A stretch of DNA of 62,355 nucleotides from Sphaerisporangium sp. TRM90804 (GCF_029846175.1 NZ_JARWAC010000041.1:1-62355), one strand, 5' to 3'. Positions 47,741 through 61,321 are shown, counted from the stretch's first letter. Numbers and translations are program-made. Notes: generated by a model not told the origin, from the letters alone.

Positions 47741-49003
47741 ATGGGATCAGCGGCAAGGAACCGGCGTGCTGCCGGCCTGGGACTGGCGGCACTGACCGCC
47801 CTGGGCTGTCTGGCCGCGTGCTCATCCGGCGGGGCGCCGACCGGCACGAGCCAAGCCGCTGGCGGCGGGACCCACACCATCTGGGACCCCTACCCGCAGT
47901 ACGACGGCGACTCCGCGTGGGCCGGGCTGCTCAAGGCGTGCGGCGCCCGGGCGGGCGTCACGGTCGAGCGCACCGCGTACGACACCAGCGACCTGACGAA
48001 CAAGGCGCTGCTGGCGGCGCAGCAGGGCAACGCGCCCGACGTGCTCATCGTCGACAATCCCGTGGTGTCCACCCTGGCGGAGGCGGGAGTCCTGACGACG
48101 ACGCGGGAGAACAAGCTCGACACCTCGGCCATCGCGCCGAACCTGCTGGCCGCCGGGCAGAGCGGGGACGACGCGTACGGCGTCCCGATCGGCGCCAACA
48201 CCCTGGCCCTCTACTACAACGAGGAGGTGCTCGGGAAGGCCGGTGTGGACGTCGCGTCGGTCAAGGACTGGGCGTCGTTGACCGAGGCGCTGAAGAAGGT
48301 GAAGGCGGCCGGGAAGAAGGGCATCACCTTCTCCGCGATCGGCACCGAGGAGGGCAGCTTCCAGTTCCTGCCCTGGTTCTGGGGCGCGGGCGCCCAGCTC
48401 ACCAAGCTCGACTCTCCCGAGGGGGTCGCGGCGGTGACGCTGTGGACCGACTGGCTGAAGGCGGGGTACGCCCCCAACTCGGTCATCAACAACACCCAGA
48501 CGACGAGCTGGCAGGAGTTCGCGACCGGCGACTTCGCCTTCGCCGAGAACGGCACCTGGCAGCTCGCCAACGCCGAGAAGGCCGGGTTCGACTACGGCGT
48601 CATCCCGATCCCCGGCAAGGACGGCGGAACGGCGCCGGCGCCGACGGGCGGCGAGTTCGTCGGCATTCCCGTGCAGAAGGACACCGCTCGCTACGCGACC
48701 TCGCAGAAGCTGGTCGCCTGCCTGACCGACACCGGCAACTCGCTCACCACGACGACCACCCTGTCGTACGTCGCGCCCACCGAGCGGGTGCGGTCCGAGC
48801 AGGTGGCCGCGAACCCAGACCTGAAGGTGTGGGTGGAGGCGGTGAAGGCCGCCAAGGGCCGCACCAGCGACGACCTCGGCACCAAGTACCCGAAGATCTC
48901 CGAGCCGATGTGGGCCGCGGTACAGGCGGCGCTGAGCGGATCGGCGAGCCCGCGGCAGGCGATGACCGACGCGCAGACCGCCGCGGCGAACGCAACACAG
49001 TAG
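47741..49003 (+). CDS. ABC sugar-binding lipoprotein
   Basis: A 420-residue family 1 solute-binding lipoprotein. The N-terminus has the lipobox LAACSS near residue 25. The mature domain shows TIWDPYPQYDGDSAWAGLLK, a ligand cleft region NAPDVLIVDNPVVSTLAEAG, and PIGANTLALYYNEEVLGKAG. GGAGG lies a few bases before ATG 47741. It is the first gene of a four-gene operon with two permeases and a cytoplasmic glycosidase, under a LacI operator shared with the arabinofuranosidase operon. An arabino- or other short oligosaccharide is a likely ligand. Confidence 0.92.
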   Translation: MGSAARNRRAAGLGLAALTALGCLAACSSGGAPTGTSQAAGGGTHTIWDPYPQYDGDSAWAGLLKACGARAGVTVERTAYDTSDLTNKALLAAQQGNAPDVLIVDNPVVSTLAEAGVLTTTRENKLDTSAIAPNLLAAGQSGDDAYGVPIGANTLALYYNEEVLGKAGVDVASVKDWASLTEALKKVKAAGKKGITFSAIGTEEGSFQFLPWFWGAGAQLTKLDSPEGVAAVTLWTDWLKAGYAPNSVINNTQTTSWQEFATGDFAFAENGTWQLANAEKAGFDYGVIPIPGKDGGTAPAPTGGEFVGIPVQKDTARYATSQKLVACLTDTGNSLTTTTTLSYVAPTERVRSEQVAANPDLKVWVEAVKAAKGRTSDDLGTKYPKISEPMWAAVQAALSGSASPRQAMTDAQTAAANATQ

Positions 49004-49022
49004 GCACGCGGACGACAAGGGA

Positions 49023-49988
49023 ATGAACCGAGTCACACAGGCGCAGGCCCCTCCCGCCGCCGGACCCGTCCCGGCGGCGGCGGGGGGCCGCCGGGCCGTA
49101 CGGCGGCCCCGGTCGGCCCAGTGGGCGGCATGGGCCTTCCTCGCCCCGGTCACCGGGTACCTGCTGTTGTTCTACGCCTACCCGCTGTACCGCAACCTCG
49201 AGCTGAGCCTGCGCGACTACACGGTGCGCTCCTTCGTCCAGGGGGACGCGCCCTTCATCGGGTTCGCCAACTACGCCGAGGTCCTCGGCGACCCTGCGTT
49301 CGGGCCCGCGCTGTGGCACACGCTGGTGTTCACCCTGGTGTCCCTGACCTTCCAGTTCACCATCGGGCTCGCCCTGGCCCTGTTCTTCGTCAAGAACTTC
49401 CGGCTGTCGGCCACGCTGCGAGCGCTGTTCCTCGTGCCGTGGCTGCTCCCGCTGATCGTGTCGTCCTCCACCTGGTCGTGGATGCTCAACAGCGACTCCG
49501 GCGTCGTCAACGCCTTCCTCGCCCTGTTCGGCGCCGGCCCCGTCCACTGGCTGACCTCCCCGGACTGGTCGCTGTGGTCGGTGATCATCGCCAACGTCTG
49601 GATCGGCGTCCCGTTCAACCTGGTGGTGCTCTACTCCGGTCTCCAGGCCATCGACCCGGTCATCCACGAGGCGGCGGCACTGGACGGCGCCACCGGCTGG
49701 CAGCGGTTCTGGCGGGTGACCTTCCCGCTGCTCCGCCCGGTGTCGGCGGTCACGCTGCTGCTCGGCCTGGTCTACACGCTGAAGGTGTTCGACATCATCT
49801 GGATCATGACGAGGGGCGGCCCCAGCGGTTCGTCCACCACGTTCGCCACCTGGTCGTACCGGCTGGGCTTCGGCAACCTCGTGCCGGAGTTCGGGCCCGG
49901 CGCGGCGGTGGGCAACCTGCTGATCGTGATGGCCCTGGTCTTCGGGCTGGTCTACATCCGCGCGCAGCGAAGGCAGATCTTCTCATGA
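49023..49988 (+). CDS. ABC sugar importer permease, MalF type
   Basis: A 321-residue membrane protein with six helices after a basic N-terminus, starting FLAPVTGYLLLFYAYPLYRN. The EAA-like loop that contacts the ATPase reads IDPVIHEAAALDGATGWQRF followed by WRVTFPLL. It overlaps the next permease start (ATGA). As in the other family 1 system here, no ATPase gene is present in the operon. Confidence 0.92.
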   Translation: MNRVTQAQAPPAAGPVPAAAGGRRAVRRPRSAQWAAWAFLAPVTGYLLLFYAYPLYRNLELSLRDYTVRSFVQGDAPFIGFANYAEVLGDPAFGPALWHTLVFTLVSLTFQFTIGLALALFFVKNFRLSATLRALFLVPWLLPLIVSSSTWSWMLNSDSGVVNAFLALFGAGPVHWLTSPDWSLWSVIIANVWIGVPFNLVVLYSGLQAIDPVIHEAAALDGATGWQRFWRVTFPLLRPVSAVTLLLGLVYTLKVFDIIWIMTRGGPSGSSTTFATWSYRLGFGNLVPEFGPGAAVGNLLIVMALVFGLVYIRAQRRQIFS

Positions 49989-50803
49989 GAGCCGCGCGCG
50001 GCTGGTGGAGGACCGTGATCGGGCTGGCGCTCACCGGCGTGATGCTGTTCCCGGTCTACTGGATGGTCAACGTGTCCTTCACCCGCGACCAGGACATGCG
50101 CAGGAGCCCTCCCTCCCTGTTCCCCCTGAACGGCACCCTGGAGGGATACCGGGCGGTTATCGACCAGCAGTCGCCCTACCTGGGCGTCAGCGTGGTCGTG
50201 GGCCTCGGAACGGTGGCCCTGACCCTGCTGGTCGCGGCGCCCGCGGCGTACTCGCTGGCGAAGCTGCGACCGCGCGGCGGCGGGGCGCTGGGCTTCGTCC
50301 TGCTGATCGCGCAGATGATCCCCGCGATCATCATGGCGATGGGCTTCTACGCCGTCTACCTCAACCTCGGCATGCTCAACACGGTTCCCGGGCTGATCGT
50401 TGCCGACTCCACGCTCGCGGTGCCGTTCGCGGTGCTGGTCCTCACCGCCTTCATGTCCGCGATCCCCGACGAGCTGACACAGGCCGCCCGGGTGGACGGC
50501 GCCGGAACGCTGCGCACCTTCTGGTCGATCGTCGTGCCGGTCAGCCGGAACTCCATCATCACGGTGTCGCTGTTCGCGTTCCTGTGGGCCTGGTCGGACT
50601 TCGTCTTCGCCAGCACGCTCGACGGCGGAGGCGGTCTCCGGCCGATCACTCTGGGCATCTACCACTACATCGGCAACAACAACCAGCAGTGGAACGCCGT
50701 CATGGCCACCGCCGTGGTCGCCTCGATCCCCACCGCGATCCTGCTCGTCATCGCCCAGCGTTACGTCGCCGCCGGTGTCACCGCCGGAGCGGTGAAGAAC
50801 TGA
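49985..50803 (+). CDS. ABC sugar importer permease, MalG type
   Basis: A 272-residue membrane protein with six helices (TVIGLALTGVMLFPVYWMVN first). The EAA-like loop reads IPDELTQAARVDGAGTLRTF followed by WSIVVPV, and the C-terminus ends QRYVAAGVTAGAVKN, typical of MalG-type permeases. It partners the preceding permease, whose stop it overlaps by four bases. Confidence 0.92.
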   Translation: MRAARGWWRTVIGLALTGVMLFPVYWMVNVSFTRDQDMRRSPPSLFPLNGTLEGYRAVIDQQSPYLGVSVVVGLGTVALTLLVAAPAAYSLAKLRPRGGGALGFVLLIAQMIPAIIMAMGFYAVYLNLGMLNTVPGLIVADSTLAVPFAVLVLTAFMSAIPDELTQAARVDGAGTLRTFWSIVVPVSRNSIITVSLFAFLWAWSDFVFASTLDGGGGLRPITLGIYHYIGNNNQQWNAVMATAVVASIPTAILLVIAQRYVAAGVTAGAVKN

Positions 50804-50838
50804 GCGGTCCGCCGCCCGACAGAAGGGACTCTTTCTTC

Positions 50839-52563
50839 ATGACCGCCGCCGCAGGCCCGGTTTTCGTCTTGCAGGAGATCCCGTTCAGCTACCGCGGATC
50901 CTGGTTCGACTTCTCCCCGGTGGTCGCGGAGAAGACCTACATGGAGGACGTCCACCTGGTCTCGCACCAGACCGGGATGCATCCGATCCTGCGGCTGATC
51001 CCCACCGTGGGGGACGCCCGCGCCGAGACGGCGGTCGACGCCGCCCCGCACCGGCTCACCTGGAGCTGCGACGCCGGCCGGATCGAACTCGCGTACGAGG
51101 ACCCGGACACCGTACGCGTGCGCGGTCAGGGCCTCGGCCTGCGCCTGCTGGCGGCCGACGCGGTGCTGACGCCGTTCGGCGGCCCGTACTTCTACCAGGA
51201 CCCCCGCGACGGCGCGTGGGTCTTCACCGTGTACCAGACGGGACGCCGCTACCGGGTCACGCTGGTCGCGGGGCGGGTCGCCGAGCAGCTCGGCACGGAG
51301 GCGCTCGGCACGGCCGAGCGCGGCATCGTGCTGCCCGGCGGCGAGGGGTGGGAGATCGCCGTCGAGGAGTACGAGACCGCCCGCGCCCCCTACCGGGGCG
51401 GGAACGGCTTCGAGCACGTGGTCGCCGCCGCCCGTTCGGAGTTCGAGACGTTCCGCGACGCGGTGGCGCCCTGGCGCGGCGACCGCACGCCCGCCGCCGA
51501 GCTGGCCGCCTACGTGCTCTGGTCGGCCACGGTCCGGCCCGCCGGGTTCGTCACCCGCCCCGCGGTGCTGATGTCGAAGCACTGGATGGACAAGGTGTGG
51601 AGCTGGGACCACTGCTTCAACGCCATCGCCCTCGCCGACGGGCTGCCGGCCCTGGCGTGGGACCAGTACCGGCTGGTGTTCGACCACCAGGACGCCGCCG
51701 GCGCGCTGCCCGACTCCATCACGCACTCGGAGATCCTGTACAACTTCGTCAAGCCGCCGATCCACGGCTGGGCCCTGGGGCACCTGGACCCGTCGCGCGA
51801 ACACGAGCCGGCCGAGGTCTACGGCCTGCTGGAGCGGTGGACGACCTTCTGGCTGAGCCACCGGCGCGTGCCCGGCCACGAGCTGGCCCACTACCAGCAC
51901 GGCAACGACAGCGGCTGGGACAACGCCACCACCTTCGATCCCGAGCGCGTCGTCGAGACCGCCGACCTGGCCGCCTTCCTCATCCTCCAGATGCGCCGGC
52001 TCGCCGGTCTCGCCGGCGAGCTGGGGCGGTCCGCGGACGCGGCTCACTGGACGCGGGCCGGCGACCGCATGCTCGACGCGCTGCTCGCCGAGCTGTGGAC
52101 CGGTGAGCGGTTCGTCGCCCGGGGCGCCCACACGGGACGCACCTGGTCCAGCTCCAGCCTGCTCGATCTGATGCCGATCGTGCTGGGGGAGGAGCTGCCC
52201 GAAGCCGTCCGGGCGTCGCTGGCCCGCGGCGTCGAGAGGCACCTGACGGCGTTCGGGCTCGCCACGGAGCTGCCCACGTCGCCGCACTACCGCGACGACG
52301 GGTACTGGCGCGGGCCCATCTGGGCGCCCTCCACCGTCCTGATCGAGGACGGCCTTCGCCGCGCCGGCTACACGGAGCTGGCCGACGAGATCAGCACCCG
52401 CTTCCGCGCCCTGTGCGAGAAGTCGGGATTCGCGGAGAACTTCGACGCCCGAAGCGGCGCCGGCCTGCGCGACCGGGCCTACACCTGGACGGCCAGCGCG
52501 TACCTCATCTTCGCCGCCGCCCACGAGCGCCGCGAAGGCAGGGTGACGGCGCTCTCCCCCTGA
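50839..52563 (+). CDS. Cytoplasmic GH63-like ((alpha/alpha)6, MGH1-like) glycosidase
   Basis: A 574-residue protein without a signal peptide. An N-terminal beta domain (about 1-210) precedes an (alpha/alpha)6-barrel with family blocks VLMSKHWMDKVWSWDHCFNA, GALPDSITHSEILYNFVKPP, HGNDSGWDNATTFDP, and SPHYRDDGYWRGPIWAPST. These match the MGH1-like/GH63 group, which includes alpha-glucosidases, mannosylglycerate hydrolases and debranching-type enzymes; sequence alone does not choose. Start ATG 50839 is 35 bp after the permease stop, as the last gene of the importer operon. It probably cleaves the imported oligosaccharide in the cytoplasm. Confidence 0.82.
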   Translation: MTAAAGPVFVLQEIPFSYRGSWFDFSPVVAEKTYMEDVHLVSHQTGMHPILRLIPTVGDARAETAVDAAPHRLTWSCDAGRIELAYEDPDTVRVRGQGLGLRLLAADAVLTPFGGPYFYQDPRDGAWVFTVYQTGRRYRVTLVAGRVAEQLGTEALGTAERGIVLPGGEGWEIAVEEYETARAPYRGGNGFEHVVAAARSEFETFRDAVAPWRGDRTPAAELAAYVLWSATVRPAGFVTRPAVLMSKHWMDKVWSWDHCFNAIALADGLPALAWDQYRLVFDHQDAAGALPDSITHSEILYNFVKPPIHGWALGHLDPSREHEPAEVYGLLERWTTFWLSHRRVPGHELAHYQHGNDSGWDNATTFDPERVVETADLAAFLILQMRRLAGLAGELGRSADAAHWTRAGDRMLDALLAELWTGERFVARGAHTGRTWSSSSLLDLMPIVLGEELPEAVRASLARGVERHLTAFGLATELPTSPHYRDDGYWRGPIWAPSTVLIEDGLRRAGYTELADEISTRFRALCEKSGFAENFDARSGAGLRDRAYTWTASAYLIFAAAHERREGRVTALSP

Positions 52564-52718
52564 GCGCGGAGGCGGGCTCGGCCATGGCCGGGCCGATGGC
52601 GTGCACGACGACGGGCCCGGCGGCGAGAGGGATCTCGCAGCCGGGCCTTCTGACGGCCGTCACCGCGTCGGAGCCGGCGCGGGCCGGGGCCCGCACCGAG
52701 CTCGCGGACGCCCCCGGG

Positions 52719-54179
52719 TCAGCCGCGCAGACTCCATCGCTGGTTGGCCTGGCCGTTGCAGGTCCAGAGGATGAGCTTCGTGCCGTTGGCGGTGCCGGCG
52801 GCGTTGGCGTCGAGGCACTTGCCGGACTGCACGCCGGTGATGGTGCCGTTGGTGTTGACGTTCCATTGCTGGTTGGTGCCGTTGTTGCAGTCCCAGATGA
52901 CGACCTGGGTGCCGTTGGCGGTGCCCTGTGCGTAGGCGTCCAGGCACTTGTTGCCGTAGACCTGCAGCTGCTTGCCGGTGGTGTGGGTGAAGCGCTGGTT
53001 GGTGGCGCTGCCGCAGTCCCAGATCTGCGCCTGGGTGCCGTTGGCGGTGCTGGAGTTGGGCACGTCGACGCATCGGCTGGACTGGCCGCCCACGATCTGG
53101 ACGCCCTGCGGGTTGCCACCGCCCGACGGGGCGTAGGCGGCGGCGGTGATGTTGGCCTGTACGGCGTTCTCGGTCTCGGCCGTGGGATAGCCGGAGGTCA
53201 GCACGCCCTCGTAGAAGGTGCCGCGGGCGGTGTTGCTGTTGTCGCCGCCGATGCCGAGCAGGATGGCGCCTTCCTTCTTCATCGGGTGGTAGCCGTTGGG
53301 GCGTCGCCCGTCGAAGTAGTTGGTCAGGCCGCCTGATTGGGCGTTGCCGCCCCGGATCGCCCAGTGGTTCGGCTCGCCGTTGACGATGGCGGTCACGAAG
53401 CGGTGGTTGATCGGCGGCATGGGGTTGTATCGCGGGTTCACCCCCGAGAACAGTCCCCACTCCATGTCCATCATGATCCAGGGACCGTTGCCATCCCCGT
53501 AGCCCCACACTTTGTTGTTGCCGAAGTAGATGGTCTCCATGATGCCGATATCGTCGGCGAGGGCGTTCGTCTGCGCGTTGCCGTAGTCGAAGCAGCACCC
53601 CCCGTTGTAGTGCGTGCCGTCGAGGACGGCGTAGATGCCCTCGGGCTGGTCGCCGGTAGCGATGCCGTTGGTGTTGTTGTTGCGGTAGCCGGTGCCGGGA
53701 GCGATGTAGACGCCGTACGCCCGCTGGCCACCGATCGTGATCGGGGCCGCCTTCGCGTCGGCGAGGTTGTCCGATCCGTCGGGACGTGGGCCGGGCACGC
53801 CGCCGCCGAGCGCCCGGGTGAGGCGGTTGTTCCGGCCGGACTGGTCGTAGATGATGCTGATGACGCAGTTCGTGTTGGCGCAGAACGAGTCCTGCGCGGC
53901 GGCGTTGGCGACACCGCCCGCGCCCAGCACACCGATATCCTGGGTGGCGTTGTCCGACGAGCGTTGGACCTGGTACAGCGGGCCGTTGTAGGCGCCGTAC
54001 AGCGCCCGGGTGGTGCTGTGCGCCGCCACGCACGGCGTGCCGCCCGTGGCGTAGATGTCACATGGGCCGGTGGTGGCGGCCTGGGCCGGCGGCGCGTCCA
54101 AGACCTCGTGACCGCCGGCGGCTACGAGGAGCAACGAGATGCCTGCGGTGGCGATGAGACGGCTCAGCTTCACATTCAT
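52719..54179 (-). CDS. Secreted GH54 alpha-L-arabinofuranosidase with CBM13
   Basis: A 486-residue secreted enzyme. After a signal peptide ending PPAQAA, the GH54 catalytic domain (about 37-355) starts GPCDIYATGGTPCVAAHSTT and contains paired cysteines, IISIIYDQSGRNNRL-type strands, DMEWGLFSG with the likely nucleophile glutamate, and LLGIGGDNSN with the likely acid/base aspartate. The C-terminal CBM13 (about 360-486) replaces the arabinose-binding module that fungal GH54 enzymes carry. GGAAGGA precedes ATG 54179. It is the last gene of a three-gene operon starting at 57558. It removes arabinose side chains from arabinoxylan or arabinan. Confidence 0.9.
   Translation of the reverse strand: MNVKLSRLIATAGISLLLVAAGGHEVLDAPPAQAATTGPCDIYATGGTPCVAAHSTTRALYGAYNGPLYQVQRSSDNATQDIGVLGAGGVANAAAQDSFCANTNCVISIIYDQSGRNNRLTRALGGGVPGPRPDGSDNLADAKAAPITIGGQRAYGVYIAPGTGYRNNNTNGIATGDQPEGIYAVLDGTHYNGGCCFDYGNAQTNALADDIGIMETIYFGNNKVWGYGDGNGPWIMMDMEWGLFSGVNPRYNPMPPINHRFVTAIVNGEPNHWAIRGGNAQSGGLTNYFDGRRPNGYHPMKKEGAILLGIGGDNSNTARGTFYEGVLTSGYPTAETENAVQANITAAAYAPSGGGNPQGVQIVGGQSSRCVDVPNSSTANGTQAQIWDCGSATNQRFTHTTGKQLQVYGNKCLDAYAQGTANGTQVVIWDCNNGTNQQWNVNTNGTITGVQSGKCLDANAAGTANGTKLILWTCNGQANQRWSLRG
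52739..53090 (-). repeat. GH54 CBM13-coding repeat, copy 1
   Basis: About 350 bp almost identical to 54232-54583; I see only a handful of differences. It encodes the CBM13 of two tandem GH54 genes. Confidence 0.8.
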
Positions 54180-54211
54180 CGAATCCTTCCGGATGGCGGT
54201 CGGCGGGGTGG

Positions 54212-55666
54212 TCAGCTGCGCAGGGCCCATCGCTGGTTGGCCTGGCCGTTGCAGGTCCAGAGGATGAGCTTCGTGCCGTTGGCGGTGCCGGCGGCGTTGG
54301 CGTCGAGGCACTTGCCGGACTGCACGCCGGTGATGGTGCCGTTGGTGTTGACGTTCCACTGCTGGTTGGTGCCGCTGTTGCAGTCCCAGATGACCACCTG
54401 GGTGCCGTTGGCGGTGCCCTGTGCGTAGGCGTCCAGGCACTTGTTGCCGTAGACCTGCAGTTGCCTGCCGGTGGTGTGGGTGAAGCGCTGGTTGGTGGCG
54501 CTGCCGCAGTCCCAGATCTGCGCCTGGGTGCCGTTGGCGGTGCTGGAGTTGGGCACGTCGACGCATCGGCCGGACTGGCCGCCCACGATCTGGACGCCCT
54601 GCTGGGGGTTGCCGGCCGCGGGCGCGTAGCCGGCGGCGGTGATGTTGGCCTGTACGGCGTTCTCGGTCTCCGCGGTCGGGTAACCCGAGGTCAACACGCC
54701 CTCGAAGAACGTGCCGCGACCGGAGACGCTGTTGTCGCCGCCGATGCCGAGCAGGATGGCGCCCTCCTTCTTCATCGGGTGGTACCCGTTGGGGCGCCGT
54801 CCGTCGAAGTAGGTCGTCAGGCCGCCCGACTGCGCGTTGCCGCCACGGATCGCCCAGTGGTTCGGCTCACCCTTGACGATGGCCGTGACGAAGCGGTGGT
54901 TGATCGGCGCGAGGTTGTTGTAGCCCGCGTTCACCCCGGAGAACAGTCCCCACTCCAGGTCGGCCATGATCCAGGGGCCGGCCCCGGCCCCGTAGCCCCA
55001 CTGTTTGTTGGCGCCGAAGTAGACGGTCTCCATGATGGCGGGGGCGTCGGCCTGGCCGTCGGTCTGCGCGTTGCCGTAGTCGAAGCAGCACCACTGGTTG
55101 TAGTGCGTGCCGTCGACGACGGCGTAGATGCCCTCGGGCTGGTCGCCGGTCGCCACGCCGTTGGTGTTGTTGTTGCGGTAGCCCGTGCCGGGTTCGATGC
55201 GGACGCCGTACGCCTTCTGGCCGCCGACGGTGATCGGCGCCGCCTTCGCGTCGGCGAGGTTGTCCCATCCGCCGGGCAGAGGGCCGGGCCAGTAGCCGGG
55301 GGGCGCCTGGGTGAGGCGGTTGTTCCGGCCGGACTGGTCGTAGAGGATGGTGATGAGGCAGGTCGTGCCGGCGCAGAACGTGTCCTGGGTCGCCGCGTCG
55401 ACGACTCCGCCGGCGGCCTGGACGCCGACGTCGCGGGTGGTGTTGTCCGAGGCGCGTCTGACCTGGTACAGCGGCCCGTTGTAGGCGCCGTACAACGCCC
55501 GGGTGGTGCTGTGCGCCGCCACGCACGGCGTACCGCCCGCGGCGTAGATGTCGCACGGCCCGGACGCCGCGGCCGCCTGGGCCGTGCCGCCGGCCGTCAG
55601 GCAGGCGGCGGTGACCAACGCGCTCGCGACCGCCGCGAGCGCCCTTCTCGCATGTCTGAGGGGCAT
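54212..55666 (-). CDS. Secreted GH54 alpha-L-arabinofuranosidase with CBM13, paralog
   Basis: A 484-residue secreted enzyme, a tandem paralog of the next gene in the operon. The signal peptide is MPLRHARRALAAVASALVTA; the GH54 domain starts SGPCDIYAAGGTPCVAAHST and includes DLEWGLFSGVN and LLGIGGDNSVSG at the likely catalytic residues. The CBM13 is nearly identical to that of 52719-54179, whereas the catalytic domains differ more. ACAGGAGACG precedes ATG 55666. The stop lies 32 bp before the start of the paralog. Confidence 0.92.
   Translation of the reverse strand: MPLRHARRALAAVASALVTAACLTAGGTAQAAAASGPCDIYAAGGTPCVAAHSTTRALYGAYNGPLYQVRRASDNTTRDVGVQAAGGVVDAATQDTFCAGTTCLITILYDQSGRNNRLTQAPPGYWPGPLPGGWDNLADAKAAPITVGGQKAYGVRIEPGTGYRNNNTNGVATGDQPEGIYAVVDGTHYNQWCCFDYGNAQTDGQADAPAIMETVYFGANKQWGYGAGAGPWIMADLEWGLFSGVNAGYNNLAPINHRFVTAIVKGEPNHWAIRGGNAQSGGLTTYFDGRRPNGYHPMKKEGAILLGIGGDNSVSGRGTFFEGVLTSGYPTAETENAVQANITAAGYAPAAGNPQQGVQIVGGQSGRCVDVPNSSTANGTQAQIWDCGSATNQRFTHTTGRQLQVYGNKCLDAYAQGTANGTQVVIWDCNSGTNQQWNVNTNGTITGVQSGKCLDANAAGTANGTKLILWTCNGQANQRWALRS
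54232..54583 (-). repeat. GH54 CBM13-coding repeat, copy 2
   Basis: Partner of 52739-53090; see there. Confidence 0.8.
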
Positions 55667-55782
55667 GACGTCTCCTGTTCGGCCTATCTCCGGTTGTGCG
55701 GGGTCGTCTCGCGGATTCGGGCCGTCGCCTGTCCGGGGGCCGGACTCCGTGCCGGCCCCGCCGGTCGTCGATGGTCGCCGGG

Positions 55783-57987
<2,205 letters not shown>

Positions 57988-58016
57988 TCACCGATCCGGC
58001 GGAAACGACGTCGTGC

Positions 58017-59543
58017 TCAGCGGTAGCCAGCGCCGACGATGTTCGCCTGTACCGCGTTCTCGGTCGCGTCGGACGGGTAACCCGCGACCATGGCGCCCTC
58101 GTAGAAGGTCCCCGCGCTGAGGTTGGCGCCGCCGTCGGGCTTGCAGCAGTCGCCGCCACTGCCCAGGATGATCGCCCCCTGCTTCTTCATGGGGCTGTAT
58201 CCGGGGGGCAGCGCGCCGTCCCAGAGGGTGTACAGGCTCCCGGACTGCGCGTTGCTGCCCTTGATCGCGAACCGGCTGGTGCCGTTGTTCTTCAGCGTGG
58301 CCGTGACGAACTTGCTGGTGAAGGCCCTCTGGTTCGGGTTCCACGACTGGCTGCCTCCCGGGAACAGCCCCCACTCCAGGTCCGCCTGGACCCAGGGACC
58401 GGTTCCGGAGCACCCGCCGAACCAGCACTGCCTGCTGAAGTTGATCGCGTCCATGGCGCCGGCGGCGTCGGCCTTCCTGGTCGTCTCGCTGTTGCCGTAG
58501 TCGAAGCAGCAGCCGCTGTTGACGTGCGTGCCGCTGGTCACCATGTACATGCCCTCGGGCGCGGCGCCGGTCGGGACGCCGGTCAGGTGACCGTCCCGCC
58601 AGTAGCTGTTGCCCGGGTTGATGTACAGCGAGTAGGCCTTGTTGCCGCCCACGGCCAGCGACTCGGTGGTGGCGGTCGCGGGCCTGCTCTGCGGGGACCC
58701 GGGAACCACGCTCGACCCCTGGTACCACAGGTCGTTCCCGCGCCCCGACTGGTCGTAGACGACGGTGATGACACACGAGGTGCCGCTGCAGAACGAGTCC
58801 TGGGTCGCGGCGTTGGAGGTGCCGCCCGTGCTCAGGACGCCGATGTTCCGGGTGGTGTTGTCGGACGAGCGCCTGACCTGGTACAGGTTCCCGCTGTACG
58901 CGCTGAACAGCGCCCGGGTCGTGCTGTGCGCCGCGATACACGGCGTGCCACCCGAGGCGTAGATGTCGCAGGGGCGGGCGCCGTCCGGGTAGGTGGGCGT
59001 CGGGGTCGGGGTCGGGGTGCCGCCGCCGGTGACGCTCCACCTCTGGTTGCTCTGGCCGTTGCAGTTCCACAGGATGACCGCGGTGCCGTTGGCGGTGCCC
59101 GCCTGGTTCACGTCCAGGCACAGGCCTGACTGGGTGCCGGTGATGGAACCGTCGGCGTTCTGCCGCCACTTCTGGTTGGCCTGCCCGTTGCAGGACCAGA
59201 TGATCACCTGCGTGCCCGGCGTGGTCTGGTTGCCGTACGCGTCCACGCACCGCGTGCCGTTCCACGTCCGCAGTTCGCCCGCGGAGGTGAACTCGAACGC
59301 CTGGTTGGCCTGGCCGGTGCAGTCCCAGATGTTCAGGGCGGTGCCCGGAGTGTCGACGTTGCCCCGCACGTCCAGACAGCGCTGGGAGGCGGCGCCGACC
59401 AGCGGCGCCGCCACGGCCGAGGCCGGCACCGCCCAGGTGAGCATGCCGGCGAGCAGCGTCGCGAGCACCGCGGTCACCGCTGCGGCGACGGCCGTTCGCG
59501 GGTGCCGTCCGCGGCCCGATGATGGAGCGGATGAGATCTGCAT
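58017..59543 (-). CDS. Secreted CBM13-GH54 alpha-L-arabinofuranosidase, reversed domain order
   Basis: A 508-residue secreted enzyme. The signal peptide spans about residues 1-45. Here the CBM13 comes first (about 47-175; SQRCLDVRGNVDTPGTALNI), then a PTPTPTP linker, then the GH54 domain (about 190-508; RPCDIYASGGTPCIAAHSTT, DLEWGLFPG, ILGSGGDCCKPDGG). This is the reverse of the two GH54 genes of the neighbouring operon. The position of the GIGGDNS motif is occupied by GSGGDCC, so the aspartate is kept. It probably belongs to one transcript with the esterase gene at 59645, 101 bp upstream. Confidence 0.92.
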   Translation of the reverse strand: MQISSAPSSGRGRHPRTAVAAAVTAVLATLLAGMLTWAVPASAVAAPLVGAASQRCLDVRGNVDTPGTALNIWDCTGQANQAFEFTSAGELRTWNGTRCVDAYGNQTTPGTQVIIWSCNGQANQKWRQNADGSITGTQSGLCLDVNQAGTANGTAVILWNCNGQSNQRWSVTGGGTPTPTPTPTYPDGARPCDIYASGGTPCIAAHSTTRALFSAYSGNLYQVRRSSDNTTRNIGVLSTGGTSNAATQDSFCSGTSCVITVVYDQSGRGNDLWYQGSSVVPGSPQSRPATATTESLAVGGNKAYSLYINPGNSYWRDGHLTGVPTGAAPEGMYMVTSGTHVNSGCCFDYGNSETTRKADAAGAMDAINFSRQCWFGGCSGTGPWVQADLEWGLFPGGSQSWNPNQRAFTSKFVTATLKNNGTSRFAIKGSNAQSGSLYTLWDGALPPGYSPMKKQGAIILGSGGDCCKPDGGANLSAGTFYEGAMVAGYPSDATENAVQANIVGAGYR

Positions 59544-59644
59544 TTTCTACTCCCTGGGGGGAAAGGAGCGCTGAGGAGCGCCCGGGGATCGCACGGCCTG
59601 GCCGTGGGTCGCCGGAACACCGGTCTCGGCGTGGTGGTGGTGGG

Positions 59645-61183
<1,539 letters not shown>

Positions 61184-61310
61184 CTAATACGACGTGGCGA
61201 ACCCTGTCAAGACCTAAGCCTTCTCATCGGCCCGGCGACCCACCCCGTCGTTCCGGTCTCGACCACTGTTTCCATCCGCGCACACGCCCCTCGCCGAAGA
61301 TGTGCCGAGC

Positions 61311-61321
61311 TGAAAATTTCA
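61311..61321. promoter_or_regulatory. Element B palindrome (TGAAAATTTCA)
   Basis: A perfect match to TGAAANTTTCA about 199 bp from element C (centre to centre) and 120 bp from element A. Confidence 0.55.
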
